DNA of 64,000 nucleotides, taken from Mesorhizobium loti (GTDB taxonomy: Bacteria > Pseudomonadota > Alphaproteobacteria > Rhizobiales > Rhizobiaceae). Below, piece by piece: positions 53,194 through 61,409 of the stretch; position 1 is the first letter of the stretch; each line of letters begins with the position of its first letter. The translations under genes were made by a program, and so were the position numbers. A model generated the notes under the pieces. It had not been told where the DNA came from. It saw only the letters and a program-made list of their open reading frames with translations, and did no database searches. The stretch covers positions 2,108,001-2,172,000 of the forward strand of contig AP017605.1 of NCBI GenBank assembly GCA_002356515.1, given 5' to 3'.

Positions 53194-54471
53194 TCACAGC
53201 ACGAAAAAGCCAATTGAAGCCAAGGCCATCACCGCCGTGGCGAGCGCACCGCCGAGAGCCATCCAGCGCGGCAAGGTGAGATGGCCCATGATCCGGGGGT
53301 TCATCGCGATCATCATCATGATCGCCATCAGTGGAGCGGCCAAAACTCCGTTCACCACAGCACTCCAATAGAGCGCTCTTATGGGATCCATGCCGACAAA
53401 AGTCAGGGACACTCCACCGAGCGTTGCGACCGCAATCGTGCCATAGAAGGCCTTGGCATCTCGCGGGGGCCGATCGAGGCCTTCGGGCCAACGAAACATC
53501 TCCGCGACGGCATAGGCGGCGGAGCCGGCAAGCACGGGGATGGCAAGCATTCCGGTGCCGATAATCCCAATGGCGAAAACGGCAAACGCAAACTCCCCGG
53601 CGACCGGCCTGAGCGCTTCGGCCGCTTCGGACGAAGTCTTGATCTCGGTGATCCCGTTGGCATGAAGCGTCGCCGCAGTGGCGATGATGATGACGATGGC
53701 CACCAGGTTGGAGAAGCCCATTCCGAACAGTGTGTCGCCCCGGATGCGCGACAGCTCCGGCCCGGCAGCGTGAGAGTTGGCGCCCAGCCGTTGACGATGT
53801 TGCCTGTGCTGCTCCTCGACCTCCTCCCCGGCTTGCCAAAAGAAGAGGTAAGGACTGATTGTCGTGCCAAGAACGGCAACCAGCGCCATGGCGTGATCGC
53901 CGTCGAAGACGATCTGCGGAACCAGCGCACCATAGAGCGCCACGCTCCAGGGCACACGGACTGACAGCACCACCGCCACATAGGCAAGCAGGGACATGGT
54001 CAGCCATTTAAGCACCATCACGTAGCGCCGATAGCTCACGAAGATTTCCAGGAAACTGCAAATCAAAGCGAACAGCACCGCATACAAGGACTGCGGGCCA
54101 CCCAAGAGCAATTTAAGCGCCGCCCCCATGGCGCCGAGGTCGGCGCCGATGTTGATGACGTTGGCGACAAGCAGCAGAAGAACGGCGAAACGCAGCAGCC
54201 AGGGCGAGTAGTGTCGACGCAGATTGCGCGCGATACCTTGGCCGGTTACCGCGCCGATCCCGGCACTGATCCCTTGAGTTACAGCCATCAGCGGATAGCT
54301 GAAGAGCATGGTCCATGCGAGCGTGTAGCCGAATTGCGCGCCCACCTGACTATAGGTGGCGATACCACTTGGATCGTCATCAGCCGCGCCCGTGATCAGG
54401 CCTGGGCCCAAGCTTCCAAGAAAGTTGTAGGGTCGGCGGCGCGTGGTAGCCGATGCGTCTGACGGTTCCAT
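53194..54471 (-). CDS. Nramp-family divalent metal transporter
   Basis: This 425-residue inner-membrane protein has the Nramp start NFLGSLGPGLITGAADDDPS, in which the metal-binding first helix normally reads GPGxxxxxAxxDPGN; here it ends DDDPSGIATYSQ. Another landmark is GTTISPYLFFWQAGEEVEEQ, where other Nramps have G-x2-x2-PHNLYLHSA. These changes are typical of the Nramp-related group that may move Mg, Mn or Al species rather than Fe. About eleven helices follow. The ATG at 54471 is chosen for GAGGGG upstream. Confidence 0.88.
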   Translation of the reverse strand: MEPSDASATTRRRPYNFLGSLGPGLITGAADDDPSGIATYSQVGAQFGYTLAWTMLFSYPLMAVTQGISAGIGAVTGQGIARNLRRHYSPWLLRFAVLLLLVANVINIGADLGAMGAALKLLLGGPQSLYAVLFALICSFLEIFVSYRRYVMVLKWLTMSLLAYVAVVLSVRVPWSVALYGALVPQIVFDGDHAMALVAVLGTTISPYLFFWQAGEEVEEQHRQHRQRLGANSHAAGPELSRIRGDTLFGMGFSNLVAIVIIIATAATLHANGITEIKTSSEAAEALRPVAGEFAFAVFAIGIIGTGMLAIPVLAGSAAYAVAEMFRWPEGLDRPPRDAKAFYGTIAVATLGGVSLTFVGMDPIRALYWSAVVNGVLAAPLMAIMMMIAMNPRIMGHLTLPRWMALGGALATAVMALASIGFFVL

Positions 54472-54596
54472 CGAATGGTTCCCCTCACTCTTCTCGTCAC
54501 GCGAACCGAACTCACCGTTGCCGCGCCGAGTTGTTCCGAGCCTTCGAGCGCGAAGAAGCACGTATTTTCTTCTATCCGGTTTCGAAGTCCGATCGA

Positions 54597-54610
54597 TTGA
54601 TGCGGGTCAA
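54597..54610. promoter_or_regulatory. FNR/FixK-type box in the Nramp / HhH-protein divergent region
   Basis: TTGAT-GCGG-GTCAA has one mismatch. It ends 69 nt before the rightward start at 54680 and lies 125 nt upstream of the leftward Nramp start, so it fits the rightward gene better. Confidence 0.65.
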
Positions 54611-54679
54611 GGATACGAAGCGTCGAATGGCATAGGAGGGCCAAATCGACACTCTTGAACTCCTGCGCCGAGGAAAGTC

Positions 54680-55591
54680 ATGCCGGAGCCGCTGCAGATC
54701 GTGACGCCAAACCCGGGCATAGAGCCAATGACGACGATGGCGGCCACACCAATCCCCGAGAACATCGGGGTGGCAGGAAAATTCCGGGATTTTTCCGATC
54801 TCCTCGACAGCCAGGGGGCCGACGGCTTCCGCGCACGGGCCTACAGAAGGGCGGCGGATGTCGTTTCCAGGCTGGAACGGCCCGTAAGCGAAATCCTGGC
54901 AAAGGAGGGACGCGACGGCCTCGTCGCCCTTCCGGCCATCGGAACAGGTATAGCTGGGGCGATTACCGAGATGGTTGCAACCGGGCGCTGGTCCCAACTG
55001 GAACGGCTGCGCGGCGAGATGGAGCCGGAGGCGCTGTTCCGCTCAATCCCCGGAATCGGACCCCGATACGCGCACCGCCTCGCCGAGGATGGGCAGCTCG
55101 AGACCCTCGAAGACCTGGAGAACGCGCTCCATAGCGGCGCACTTCATATCAAGGGTATCGGTCACAGGCGCAAGGAGATGCTGGCGGCAGCCCTCGCCGA
55201 GCGGCTCGGCAGGGTTCGGCTGAGAACGACCCATCAATCTCAACCCTTGCCGCCAGTGTCGATGCTGCTCGAGGTCGATCAAATGTATCGCGAAAAGGCT
55301 GCGGCCGGCGCGCTTCGCAAGATTGCACCGAAGCGCTTCAACCCGAAAGGCGAGGCCTGGTTGCCGGTGCTGCATGCGCGCCATGACAATTGGCATTTCA
55401 CGGCGTTCTTCTCGAACACCAGGCTGGCGCACGAACTGGCAAAAACGAGCGATTGGGTCGTGATCTATTTCCAGGCCGACGGCCAACCGGAGGGACGGTG
55501 CACTGTCGTCACCGAAACAAGGGGGCCGAGCGCCGGCATGCGCGTCGTCCGGGGACGGGAAGACGAACAGCAACTGAAGGAAACGGTATGA
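54680..55591 (+). CDS. helix-hairpin-helix protein related to the PolX N-terminus
   Basis: This 303-residue protein has the PolX-type N-terminal domain: NIGVAGKFRDFSDLLDSQGA, FRARAYRRAADVV and LPAIGTGIAGAITEMVATGR. A helix-hairpin-helix follows (FRSIPGIGPRYAHRLAEDGQ and ALHIKGIGHRRKEMLAAAL). The nucleotidyl-transferase palm and PHP domains are absent. The second half (WLPVLHARHDNWHFTAFFSN onward) is a separate domain of unknown role. It probably binds DNA. The start follows GAGGAAAG. Confidence 0.8.
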   Translation: MPEPLQIVTPNPGIEPMTTMAATPIPENIGVAGKFRDFSDLLDSQGADGFRARAYRRAADVVSRLERPVSEILAKEGRDGLVALPAIGTGIAGAITEMVATGRWSQLERLRGEMEPEALFRSIPGIGPRYAHRLAEDGQLETLEDLENALHSGALHIKGIGHRRKEMLAAALAERLGRVRLRTTHQSQPLPPVSMLLEVDQMYREKAAAGALRKIAPKRFNPKGEAWLPVLHARHDNWHFTAFFSNTRLAHELAKTSDWVVIYFQADGQPEGRCTVVTETRGPSAGMRVVRGREDEQQLKETV

Positions 55592-56028
55592 TGGCTGCGA
55601 GCAGCATTGGCGACGGCGAAACGGAACTCGAAGTTCCGCTCGAAACAGTATGCTTCATCATCATGAAGGCGCGCGAGTTCGATGCCAAGGATCCGGTCAC
55701 CGAACCCAGCCCCGCCTCCAATCCGTCCGACGACCGGTCCGCCGCGATCCTGGAGGATCATGACGACGACCCGGTTCTCGAAGAATTGCAGTCGCTGATT
55801 TCCGATCTTTCCGTCGACGCACAAATCGACCTGGTAGCCCTGATGTGGCTGGGTCGCGACGACCAGTCCGCCGACGAGTGGCAAAGTGTTCGCCAGCAGG
55901 CAGCTGACGCGCACAACGAGCATACTGCCGACTATCTCTGTGGGACACCGCTGCTTGCAGACCATCTCGCCGATGGTCTTTCGACACTCGGCTACTCCTG
56001 TGTCGAATATGAACGCGAGCACTTTTAG
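55588..56028 (+). CDS. DUF3775 family protein
   Basis: This 146-residue protein is translationally coupled to the previous gene (ATGATG overlap). It has ETVCFIIMKAREFDAKD, an acidic insert with DDRSAAILEDHDDDPVLEEL, then DLVALMWLGRDDQSADEWQS and DYLCGTPLLADHLADGL, matching DUF3775. It is small, acidic and soluble, with unknown function. The tight coupling to the DNA-binding HhH protein suggests a joint role. Confidence 0.85.
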   Translation: MMAASSIGDGETELEVPLETVCFIIMKAREFDAKDPVTEPSPASNPSDDRSAAILEDHDDDPVLEELQSLISDLSVDAQIDLVALMWLGRDDQSADEWQSVRQQAADAHNEHTADYLCGTPLLADHLADGLSTLGYSCVEYEREHF

Positions 56029-56389
56029 TCATCACAACGCGCTAAGCTTGCTGGCGGACGGCGTTCGATGTCGCCCGCGCACGATCCCTTGATGGCATCG
56101 CCATCGGGGCTCCAAGCGGAAGACATTTTCTGACGCCATTGATCCCGATCAATGAGCCGCTCCTTTGCAGGGGCTTTGATGCTGTTCTTGCCAGGCTGAG
56201 CTAGATTTGGCGACGCGGGCGCGATGACCTGCGGCAAAACCGCGGATTCGCGAAGCAACGGACCAGTTCGGCGACGACACTTGGCAAGCGGGTCCGCTGA
56301 CCTCCGGCTCTAGCGCCTCTTGGGAGACCTAAGGTGGAAGGGTGGAGGCGGCGGCACCTGCCTATCAACTCACCTTCAAGGAGAAGACC
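56029..56389. other. hsp20 upstream region
   Basis: This 361-nt gap holds no supported gene. It carries the anaerobox at 56139-56152, leaving a possible 5' leader of about 200 nt before hsp20. Confidence 0.5.
56139..56152. promoter_or_regulatory. FNR/FixK-type box upstream of hsp20
   Basis: TTGAT-CCCG-ATCAA is a perfect match. It is 237 nt before the hsp20 start, unusually far compared with the other boxes of this island. Confidence 0.75.
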
Positions 56390-56929
56390 ATGGCTGAAGC
56401 TGCCACCAAACTCCCCGTCAAGACAGAGAAGAGCACTGCGCCGACGCCAGCCGGCAACTGGACCACCCCGTTCGAAAGCCTGCGCCGCGAAATCGACCGG
56501 CTATTCGACGACTTTCACCCGTTCGACTTCCGCCTGCCTTCGACCCGCTCCCTGTTCGGTCATGAACTGCCGTCCCTGCGCAATGCGGGCTGGTCGGTCG
56601 CGCCGGCCATGGATCTCGTCGAAAAGGACAAGGAGTATGAGATCACGGCCGAACTGCCCGGCATCGACGAGAAGAATGTCGAGATCAAACTCTCCAATCA
56701 CACGCTGACGATCAAGGGCGAGAAGAAGGAAGAAAAGGAAGAGAAGGACAAGGACTACTATCTGTCCGAGCGCCGCTACGGCTCCTTCCAGCGTTCCTTC
56801 CAGGTGCCTGAAGGCGTCGACACCGGCAAAATCGATGCAAGCTTCAGCAAGGGCGTGCTGACGGTGAAGCTGCCCAAGACCGCCGAAGCCCAGAAGGCCG
56901 AGAAGAAGATCACGGTCAAGGCCGCGTAA
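56390..56929 (+). CDS. Hsp20 family small heat-shock protein
   Basis: This 179-residue protein has an alpha-crystallin domain at about 75-170: VAPAMDLVEKDKEYEITAEL, PGIDEKNVEIKLSNHTLTIK, SFQRSFQVPEGVDTGKIDAS and GVLTVKLPKT, the last being the conserved G-V-L motif. The N-terminal arm ends FRLPSTRSLFGHELP. It should hold unfolding proteins for GroEL/DnaK refolding, which fits its place beside the groEL paralogue and the other stress genes. AAGGAGA precedes the ATG. Confidence 0.95.
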   Translation: MAEAATKLPVKTEKSTAPTPAGNWTTPFESLRREIDRLFDDFHPFDFRLPSTRSLFGHELPSLRNAGWSVAPAMDLVEKDKEYEITAELPGIDEKNVEIKLSNHTLTIKGEKKEEKEEKDKDYYLSERRYGSFQRSFQVPEGVDTGKIDASFSKGVLTVKLPKTAEAQKAEKKITVKAA

Positions 56930-56948
56930 CAGGCATGGTGACCCGCTT

Positions 56949-56979
56949 GTCTCAGCGCGTCTGTCCGGCGCGCTGAGAC
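56949..56979 (+). terminator. hairpin terminator after hsp20
   Basis: GTCTCAGCGCG, a 9-nt loop, then CGCGCTGAGAC gives a perfect 11-bp stem 20 nt after the hsp20 stop. CTTCTCT follows, a moderately T-rich tail. Confidence 0.7.
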
Positions 56980-57073
56980 CTTCTCTAAAGGACGATACGT
57001 CAAACTGCGTTTGGATGGTACCTAGTCCGGGTACCGAGACTGTTTCGACCCGGGGCCGGTTTGCCGCATCATA

Positions 57074-57271
57074 TCAACGCGATTGTTGGACGACCCTTCC
57101 TGGTTTGCCGGGCGCGCCGGACTGATCGCGAGCTTGGATTTCGGCTATCTCAAGCTTCTTCTGCTCCAACGCCAGCAAGCCTTCGATGACACGCCTTTGT
57201 TCGGGATCTGTCTCGCGCGCGAGCAAATCCTGAAAGTGGGCAATGTTGGCACGCGCAATAAAGCGGTCCAT
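57074..57271 (-). CDS. small conserved protein A (paralogue of 57929-58099)
   Basis: This 65-residue protein reads MDRFIARANIAHFQDLLARE then RRVIEGLLALEQKKLEIAEI, and is largely helical and charged. It shares I-A-R-x-N-I-x-H-F, L-L-x2-E-x2-K-L and other positions with the protein encoded at 57929-58099. The conserved pattern supports a real gene. Function unknown; it could be a coiled-coil partner. Confidence 0.75.
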   Translation of the reverse strand: MDRFIARANIAHFQDLLARETDPEQRRVIEGLLALEQKKLEIAEIQARDQSGAPGKPGRVVQQSR

Positions 57272-57715
57272 GACATTCCTTAATTGCCAAGATAACGACA
57301 TCCTACTCCTAAGTGCGGGCCGCTCAAAGCCATTTACGCCAACGCAGGTTCGCTGCGGCTGGCTAGGTGAAACCCCGTAAGGATCAAACCGAATTTCGCA
57401 ATGTCAGACATTGCGCCATTGATGTCATCAGAGGCAGATCGTCGTTTCGATCTTGGTGAAGTCAGCTTCGCCACCGAGAGTTCTCCCGCGCGTCTCACCC
57501 CCCAAAGCAGGGGAGACACGATCGAACGTGCCGGACCTGCACAGCAGCGAGATGATGAAATGGCAGACCTTGCGGAACGTGGCAGCCCAACTACGGGAAA
57601 CTCGACTACTGATCGCCGTTTGGAAGGCATTCACGTAGCCGGCAAGCAAGATGCCCGGTCTTTGGATTTGACCTGCGTCAAGGACGCTTTGGCCGTTCCT
57701 TCCAAAAATGAATCC
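57272..57715. other. region without a clearly supported gene
   Basis: This stretch of about 440 nt keeps an open plus frame in line with the next gene, but its translation looks non-coding, and no box or hairpin was seen. Confidence 0.4.
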
Positions 57716-57910
57716 ATGTGGCAACCAATATCGACCGCCCCTTTTGATCGGGATTTGGAATTGGCCGTCATGGACGGGGATGGCGTTCACGCCCTCGTTT
57801 TTCCCTGCAGGCGCATACTGACAGGCTGGACCAAGTCGGCCACGAAGGAACGGGTGGACATCTCACCTACCCATTGGAGAACGTGGAAACCTGACAAGAC
57901 AGATGTTTAG
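57716..57910 (+). CDS. small conserved rhizobial protein
   Basis: This 64-residue protein begins MWQPISTAPFDRDLELAVMD and has HALVFPCRRILTGWTKSATK and HWRTW near its end. The MWQPISTAPFDRDLELAV opening is recalled from many small rhizobial proteins of unknown function. The frame is open for 105 codons upstream, but that part lacks protein-like composition, so the ATG at 57716 is preferred. The ribosome site is weak. Confidence 0.65.
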   Translation: MWQPISTAPFDRDLELAVMDGDGVHALVFPCRRILTGWTKSATKERVDISPTHWRTWKPDKTDV

Positions 57911-57928
57911 CGGCATTGCCGCGTTTTT

Positions 57929-58099
57929 CTATTTGTTGCTGTGCCCGTTTGTTCCCTTGTCGGCCTCCTCGGCCTTTCGGAGCTTTTCTTCTTCTTTCTC
58001 GAGCAATTCAAGCAACGCCTTCCGCTTGAGCTGATCTTGCTCCTCTGCCAGGCGCTGGCGAAAATGCTCGATATTCAGGCGCGCGATCCCCTTATCCAC
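57929..58099 (-). CDS. small conserved protein B (paralogue of 57074-57271)
   Basis: This 56-residue protein starts with GTG and reads VDKGIARLNIEHFRQRLAEE, then LLELLEKEEEKLRKAEEADK. It is charged and helical. It matches the protein at 57074-57271 over the whole N-terminal 45 residues, which makes both more credible. Function unknown. Confidence 0.65.
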   Translation of the reverse strand: MDKGIARLNIEHFRQRLAEEQDQLKRKALLELLEKEEEKLRKAEEADKGTNGHSNK

Positions 58100-58310
58100 T
58101 CGTCACCTAAGCAGCCGCAACGGCTTCCCTGTTCGTCTGTGCAGTCACATATCATAGCCAAATCGCCCGCGTCTAATCCCGCCGGGATACGTCAGTTCCA
58201 CAAAGGCATGCCTCAGATGGCGCGGGGCTTCCGTGGCTTCAAACCACCCTCTTACGCAAGCTCCCCCGAGCAATCCGCACCTACGGCTATGGCCGTATCG
58301 ACGGCACTCG

Positions 58311-58324
58311 TTGATGCAGGTCAA
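58311..58324. promoter_or_regulatory. FNR/FixK-type box before the Spy-like gene
   Basis: TTGAT-GCAG-GTCAA has one mismatch and ends 62 nt before the Spy-like start. Confidence 0.65.
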
Positions 58325-58386
58325 GGCCATCAACGCCACCCTGTGATTTCTTTGACACTTGGAATTCGCTGTGAAGGAGACGACCG

Positions 58387-58941
58387 ATGTTTAATTTGCG
58401 CAGCAGTGTTGTCGCCGGCCTAATGCTGAGCCTTGTCGCGATGCCGGCTGTGGCCGGAGCTGAAGACAACGATTCTGGTTGGTGGCCTCGTTGGGGTATG
58501 GGCCGGATGATGATGGGTCAATGGGGCATGGGCGGCCCGATGGGTGGCTATGATTCAGACGAGATGCTCGATCGGATCGACGGACGCCTCGCCTTCCTCA
58601 AGACGGAACTGAAGATTACCAACGAGCAGACGCCCTCCTGGGACGAACTTGCCGGCATCATCCGTAGCACGGCCGAGTCGCACAACGCGTTAATGCAGGG
58701 CATGCTCAAAGAATTCCAGGACGGTGAGTTCTTGAAGAAGCCCCTGCCCGAGCGACTGGCCTACCAACAGACCCATCTCGAAGCGCGTCTGGAACAGGTA
58801 AAGACTGTCAGGGCAGCAGTCGAAAAACTATACGCAAAGCTGAGCGATGAGCAGAAGCAGGCGGCTGACGAGATTGTCCTGCCTATGATGGGTATGGGTA
58901 TGGGGCGCTCGGGCTTCGGTCCTGGAATGATGTTCAGATAA
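58387..58941 (+). CDS. Spy/CpxP-like periplasmic LTXXQ protein, Met-rich
   Basis: This 184-residue protein has a signal peptide (MFNLRSSVVAGLMLSLVAMP, cleaved near AVAGAED). A Met/Gly/Trp-rich stretch follows (WGMGRMMMGQWGMGGPMGGY). The helical core contains FLKTELKITNEQTPSWDELA (an LTxxQ-like repeat) and LYAKLSDEQKQAADEIVLPM. It ends MGMGMGRSGFGPGMMFR. Spy-type proteins are periplasmic chaperones; the Met-rich parts could bind copper or quench oxidants. GAAGGAGAC precedes the start. Confidence 0.88.
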   Translation: MFNLRSSVVAGLMLSLVAMPAVAGAEDNDSGWWPRWGMGRMMMGQWGMGGPMGGYDSDEMLDRIDGRLAFLKTELKITNEQTPSWDELAGIIRSTAESHNALMQGMLKEFQDGEFLKKPLPERLAYQQTHLEARLEQVKTVRAAVEKLYAKLSDEQKQAADEIVLPMMGMGMGRSGFGPGMMFR

Positions 58942-58988
58942 CCTCCATTGCGTCCTGATCGTGTAGATGATCGCGGAGGAACTGACGC

Positions 58989-59636
58989 ATGTTCGTCGCA
59001 CTTCGCCTTGTGGCCGGGCTAGCTCTGCTCGACATCAACCAAGCCGCCGGCTCGACGATCTTTCCGACGGGGGTCGTCTACAGCAATTGGACTGACGAGA
59101 GCGAAGAGGCCAAGGTGTGCGAGATCGTCCTCGACGTCAGCAACCCGCCATCGCGGGAAGTCGTCAAGTTCATCGCGCTTGCCGGTTACAACAAATTCGA
59201 CGGGACCGTTCTGGCCGGCTTTCTCATGGCTGCAGCCGACATCACGACAGCCGACAAATATCAAATAGCGCGGATTTCAGGCGCTGCATTCAGCTCCCGC
59301 ACATTCAACTCGCTCGGCCATTTAGATTACGAAATCTATGACGACGGTACAGTCATGGCGACGACACAAGATCCGCTTCTCGCTATTACTTTCATTAACG
59401 CGGTGATTTTCGGAACCTACGAATTGCGTTTTGCGCGCCCAGATTCAAACGCCGAAATACGAACCTACAAGATTGCATCCGCTCCAGGGGAACCCGTAAC
59501 CAGCAATTTCATGCACTGCATGGATCACCTCGCTGTCGAGTCTCACCGCACTCAATCAGATGCATCGACAAAAGGAAGCCCGCTGCCGGAGGGAGCTGGC
59601 AGCGGGCTCAGCATCGCGACGGATCAGGGAGGATAA
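58989..59636 (+). CDS. probable exported protein of unknown function
   Basis: This 215-residue protein has a hydrophobic N-terminus (FVALRLVAGLALLDINQAAG) that may be a signal. It continues TIFPTGVVYSNWTDESEEAK and TVLAGFLMAAADITTADKYQ. I do not recognise the family. It lies 47 nt after the Spy-like gene and is probably co-transcribed. The last 25 or so residues are encoded across a strong hairpin, so the true gene end may once have been earlier. Confidence 0.6.
   Translation: MFVALRLVAGLALLDINQAAGSTIFPTGVVYSNWTDESEEAKVCEIVLDVSNPPSREVVKFIALAGYNKFDGTVLAGFLMAAADITTADKYQIARISGAAFSSRTFNSLGHLDYEIYDDGTVMATTQDPLLAITFINAVIFGTYELRFARPDSNAEIRTYKIASAPGEPVTSNFMHCMDHLAVESHRTQSDASTKGSPLPEGAGSGLSIATDQGG
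59577..59608. terminator. strong hairpin at the 3' end of the exported-protein gene
   Basis: AGCCCGCTGCC, a 10-nt loop, then GGCAGCGGGCT is a perfect 11-bp stem. On the minus strand it is followed by TCCTTTTG, so it may also terminate leftward transcripts coming from the USP pseudogene. It overlaps codons of the rightward gene. Confidence 0.6.
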
Positions 59637-59689
59637 CCGTCGCTTGCCCATGTCAGGGGAGGACATGGGCACCCTAGAAATAGGAACAT

Positions 59690-59940
59690 ATTCCTACAAT
59701 TCAAGGCAGACGTTTCGATTTTTGAGAGACCGTTGTTCGCCGCTTCAGCTTCGCGGATGAGCTCCGGCAATTTTGGCAGTAGCCGCGACACGACGGTCGA
59801 GGCGTTTGAGATATGGCGCTGATAACTTCGTCATGAAGTTCAGCTCCCAAATATGCCGCAATCGCCGTCGCGTTGAATGCGATCGCATCCGAGTTGCTGT
59901 CAGGGTGTGTGACAAGAGGGAGAAACGCCCGCAATTTCAC
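59690..59940 (-). pseudogene. frameshifted, internally deleted universal stress protein gene
   Basis: The minus strand starts MKLRAFLPLVTHPDSNSDAI and AFNATAIAAYLGAELH, a rhizobial USP N-terminus. It then shifts frame and continues ISNASTVVSRLLPKLPELIR and EAEAANNGLSKIE, which is the later part of the same domain after a short deletion. The rest of the protein is absent. An anaerobox still sits 80 nt upstream. Confidence 0.7.
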
Positions 59941-60020
59941 GGGTCAAAATCTTGATTGGATCGACGGCAAAGAGTGGCGCCGTCGAAGACCCACAGTTAG
60001 GCCTTATCGGCCACGAGCCA

Positions 60021-60034
60021 TTGATATGGCTCAA
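60021..60034. promoter_or_regulatory. FNR/FixK-type box before the USP pseudogene
   Basis: TTGAT-ATGG-CTCAA has one mismatch and lies 80 nt upstream of the leftward pseudogene start. It has the same CTCAA half as the BON box. Confidence 0.6.
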
Positions 60035-60102
60035 ATCGGCCAGCTTGAGGCAACACCGAAGCGCCGCGGCGAACGATGTCGGCGTCCAGGCGCGCCCCAC
60101 GA

Positions 60103-60116
60103 TTGACGCGGATCAA
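60103..60116. promoter_or_regulatory. FNR/FixK-type box before the exporter operon
   Basis: TTGAC-GCGG-ATCAA has one mismatch and ends 64 nt before the small gene that leads the HlyD/ABC operon. Confidence 0.65.
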
Positions 60117-60180
60117 GGCCGTCGCGGCTGCTCTCTGTTTTGGCTTCGTGAAAATCAGCCACCCCAAGCGGAGTCTCGCC

Positions 60181-60342
60181 ATGGTCGACATCACATCAAG
60201 CCCCGAACAAATCAGATCCGCTTCGCCCGAACTGCGGCGATGGCTGGGGCACGAGGTCGCGCGCGTCCTTGTGGAGGAAAACGCCCTGAATCCGGAAAGA
60301 GCTTTTCCGAAGCCGGCCGGTGCCGCGGGAGCCCTTCGGTGA
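60181..60342 (+). CDS. small protein leading the exporter operon
   Basis: This 53-residue protein reads MVDITSSPEQIRSASPELRR then WLGHEVARVLVEENALNPE. It is soluble and partly helical. Its stop overlaps the HlyD start (TGATG), so it is translationally coupled to the exporter. I do not recognise the family. Confidence 0.6.
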   Translation: MVDITSSPEQIRSASPELRRWLGHEVARVLVEENALNPERAFPKPAGAAGALR

Positions 60343-61409
60343 TGAACTCTCGGCGGACATGGCTGATCGCCGGCCTTCTGATCGCTGTTGGCGCGGGTGG
60401 TTACTACGCATGGCAGAAATCCAAGGATGACGATCTGCCGGAAGGCATAGCGAGCGGGAACGGCCGCATAGAAGCGGTCGAGATCGACGTGTCGACGAAG
60501 GCGCCGGGCCGGATCAAGGAAATCCTTGTCGATGAAGGCGATTTTGTCAAAGCTGGCGAAGTGCTTGCCCGCATGGACACGGTGCAGCTGGAGGCCCAGC
60601 GCCGTCAGGCCGGAGCCCAGTTGCAACGCGCTATGATCGGCGTGGAGACCGCCAATAGCCTGGTAACGCAGCGCGAAGCCGAAAGAACGGCCGCGGCCGC
60701 GGTCGTCGCGCAGCGCGAAGCCCAATTAGACGCCGCCGAGCGCACGCTGGTGCGCACTGAGCAGCTTGCCACCAACAACACCATTTCCCAGCAGGTCCTC
60801 GACAACGACCGGGCAACCGCGCAGGGAGCAAAGGCTGCGGTGGCTGCGGCACAAGCTCAGCAAGCAGCAAGCGATGCCGCTATCAACGCGGCAAAGGCTC
60901 AGGTCATCGACGCCAAGGCGGCGGTCGACGCTGCCCAGGCCGCGATCGAGAGCATCGACGCCGACATCGACGATTCCACGCTCAAGTCTCCGCGCGACGG
61001 ACGGGTGCAGTACCGGGTGGCGGAGCCTGGAGAAGTCCTGTCCGCCGGTGGGCGCGTGCTCAATCTCGTCGATCTCGGCGACGTCTACATGACCTTCTTC
61101 CTGCCCACGGCCCAGGCAGGCCGTGTGGCGATCGGAACGGAGGTCCGCCTCGTGCTCGACGCAGCCCCGCAATATGTGATCCCTGCCAAGGCTACCTACG
61201 TCGCTGACGTCGCCCAATTCACGCCAAAGACAGTCGAGACCGAGGAAGAGCGCCTGAAGCTGATGTTCCGGATCAAGGCGCAGATTTCACCGGACCTGCT
61301 GCGCAAGTATATCCAGCAGGTGAAGACCGGCTTGCCGGGCGTGGCCTATATCCGGCTGGATCCGCAGGTTGCGTGGCCGGCCAAACTCCAGGGAAAGCTC
61401 GCTCAATGA
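60342..61409 (+). CDS. HlyD/EmrA-like periplasmic adaptor protein
   Basis: This 355-residue protein has one N-terminal membrane helix ([18 protein letters not shown]), then the biotinyl-lipoyl-like half motif [20 protein letters not shown] and [18 protein letters not shown] long Ala/Gln-rich coiled coil runs from about 85 to 200. The second half motif is [20 protein letters not shown]. It links the inner-membrane ABC pump encoded next to an outer-membrane channel. The layout matches the YbhG/YhiI-type adaptors that pair with YbhFSR or RbbA-like exporters. Confidence 0.92.
   Translation: MNSRRTWLIAGLLIAVGAGGYYAWQKSKDDDLPEGIASGNGRIEAVEIDVSTKAPGRIKEILVDEGDFVKAGEVLARMDTVQLEAQRRQAGAQLQRAMIGVETANSLVTQREAERTAAAAVVAQREAQLDAAERTLVRTEQLATNNTISQQVLDNDRATAQGAKAAVAAAQAQQAASDAAINAAKAQVIDAKAAVDAAQAAIESIDADIDDSTLKSPRDGRVQYRVAEPGEVLSAGGRVLNLVDLGDVYMTFFLPTAQAGRVAIGTEVRLVLDAAPQYVIPAKATYVADVAQFTPKTVETEEERLKLMFRIKAQISPDLLRKYIQQVKTGLPGVAYIRLDPQVAWPAKLQGKLAQ

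Noticed and set aside
57401..57715. Upstream extension of the small protein at 57716
   Set aside because: The frame is open but the translation is not protein-like and the conserved family start MWQPISTAPF is at 57716.
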